A stretch of 16,180 nt of DNA from JAYEIA01 sp964472505 (GTDB taxonomy: Bacteria; Bacteroidota; Bacteroidia; Bacteroidales; JAADGE01): NCBI GenBank assembly GCA_964472505.1, contig CAYYQW010000083.1, positions 1 through 16,180 of the forward strand, given 5' to 3'. This document shows, piece by piece, positions 15,551-16,180 of this stretch (its first letter is position 1; each line of letters begins with the position of its first letter). The notes under the pieces were generated by a model. It saw only the letters and a list, made by a program, of their open reading frames with translations, was not told the origin of the DNA and did no database searches. The translations under genes were made by a program, and so were the position numbers.

Positions 15551-16033
15551 ATGATAACAATAAAAAAACACTCAGGTATTTATACGCTCACGGCTGAGCA
15601 GCATATAAAAGTAAAACCGGAAGAAGCTTGGAACTTTTTCTCATCGCCTGAAAATCTTGCCAAAATTACACCTCCCAAAATGGGTTTTCGGATCAGTTCC
15701 GAAAATTTAGAGAAAATATATGCGGGACAAATAATCAGCTATAAAGTGGGAATTTTCCCCATGGTAAAATCCAATTGGGTAACGGAAATCATGCAAGTAT
15801 CGCAGAACAAGTATTTTATTGATGAACAACGCATTGGGCCATACGCATTGTGGCATCACGAGCATTTTTTCGAAGCCGATGATAAAGGCACCCTCATAAA
15901 AGACCGCGTGAGCTACAAAATCCCCTTTGGAATAATCGGGCATGCATTACATGCTGTCTTCATTAAAAAACAATTGCTGAAAATATTTGAATACCGAGAA
16001 AAGTTGTTGAATAATTTTAAGCTCTCATCATAA
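15551..16033 (+). CDS. SRPBCC (START-like) family protein
   Basis: A 160-residue cytoplasmic protein with a SRPBCC/START-like helix-grip fold, a family that binds hydrophobic ligands in a deep pocket. Family marks are the opening LTAEQHIKVKPEEAWNFFSSPENLAKITPP (13-42), FRIS, GQIISYKVGIFPM, WVTEI, the conserved WHHEHFFEA (101-109), GTLIKDRVSYKIPFGIIG (113-130) and the C-terminal helix FIKKQLLKIFEYREKLL. This branch is sometimes labelled as cell-division-inhibitor-like, but I know of no firm function. It starts only 11 bases after the terminator of the receptor operon, so a promoter would have to overlap that hairpin, or transcription arises by read-through. Nothing else in the window explains its role. 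Confidence 0.87.
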   Translation: MITIKKHSGIYTLTAEQHIKVKPEEAWNFFSSPENLAKITPPKMGFRISSENLEKIYAGQIISYKVGIFPMVKSNWVTEIMQVSQNKYFIDEQRIGPYALWHHEHFFEADDKGTLIKDRVSYKIPFGIIGHALHAVFIKKQLLKIFEYREKLLNNFKLSS

Positions 16034-16056
16034 TTTGCCTTATTCGTGCTTTTGTC

Positions 16057-16087
16057 AGATATAAGATGTTAGTATTAAGATATAAGA
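16057..16087. repeat. Short near-tandem AGATATAAGA repeats
   Basis: AGATATAAGA occurs at 16057-16066 and again at 16078-16087, with a degenerate version AGTATTAAGA overlapping between them. It is a small AT-rich array of about 10-base units just downstream of the SRPBCC gene. No function is evident. Confidence 0.5.
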
Positions 16088-16092
16088 CAATT

Positions 16093-16148
16093 TTGCAATC
16101 GGGCTGCATGACAGGAGGTTTAGAGCTGTATTAACCCCGATTATGCAA
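16093..16148. repeat. Imperfect inverted repeat near the right edge
   Basis: TTGCAATCGGG (16093-16103) pairs with CCCGATTATGCAA (16136-16148) with a two-base bulge, enclosing 32 bases that also contain ACAG and CTGT as a possible inner stem. It could be a structured leader of the next gene or a protein-binding site. No T run follows, so it is not an obvious terminator. Confidence 0.4.
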
Positions 16149-16180
16149 GTAATAATTAAGGAATTTTTTGATAAAAGTGA
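16143..16180 (+). CDS. Possible start of a further gene, cut by right edge
   Basis: An ATG at 16143 opens a frame reading MQVIIKEFFDKS to the window edge. It starts inside the right arm of the inverted repeat. Twelve codons are too few for a family call, and no ribosome binding site supports it; Bacteroidota often lack one. Confidence 0.25.
   Translation, partial: MQVIIKEFFDKS

Noticed and set aside
16055..16180. Minus-strand open frame running in from the right edge for about 41 codons
   Set aside because: It crosses the AT-rich repeat array and reads as low-complexity residues; with no stop expected by chance over this length it is not evidence for a gene.

Overview
The window comes from a member of the Bacteroidota, probably Bacteroidia or Flavobacteriia; I cannot place it more precisely. 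The evidence is the moderately AT-rich DNA, signal peptides ending in AQ, short lipoproteins with a lipobox Cys, two TonB-dependent receptors carrying N-terminal carboxypeptidase-regulatory-like domains, choice-of-anchor J modules, DUF5689-type proteins and promoter boxes of the TAnnTTTG type. I see no RNA genes, insertion sequences, phage genes or CRISPR arrays, and no stretch over 300 bases lacks a gene.

Left part (1-6802). A secreted choice-of-anchor J protein is cut by the left edge on the minus strand. It is followed by a secreted endonuclease/exonuclease/phosphatase-fold enzyme on the minus strand. Divergent from the nuclease is a plus-strand operon of a TonB-dependent receptor and two paralogous DUF5689-type lipoproteins, the second extended by a choice-of-anchor J domain, closed by a hairpin terminator. 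The DUF5689 repeats read like OB folds. I infer a surface system that binds, cuts and imports an extracellular phosphodiester polymer, most simply nucleic acid. This is the best candidate here for a poorly described system.

Middle part (6863-12138). A tight plus-strand operon holds a small protein with two OB/S1-like repeats, two tandem flavin reductase paralogues and an L,D-transpeptidase-like murein enzyme. It converges on a minus-strand long-chain acyl-CoA synthetase across a perfect 15-bp palindrome. Divergent from the synthetase is a single-domain voltage-gated cation channel of the NaChBac type, whose selectivity filter TVEGWNA has glycine at the position linked to calcium selectivity.

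Right part (12233-16180). A good Bacteroidota promoter precedes a two-gene operon: a DUF2271-like lipoprotein containing a DAYTGAT motif that resembles an ApbE flavinylation site, and a second TonB-dependent receptor. After a terminator come a SRPBCC-domain protein and, at the edge, short repeats, an imperfect inverted repeat and the possible start of another gene. The two receptor loci are both for outer-membrane uptake but are built differently: one is paired with nuclease and DUF5689 proteins, the other with a possible redox lipoprotein.
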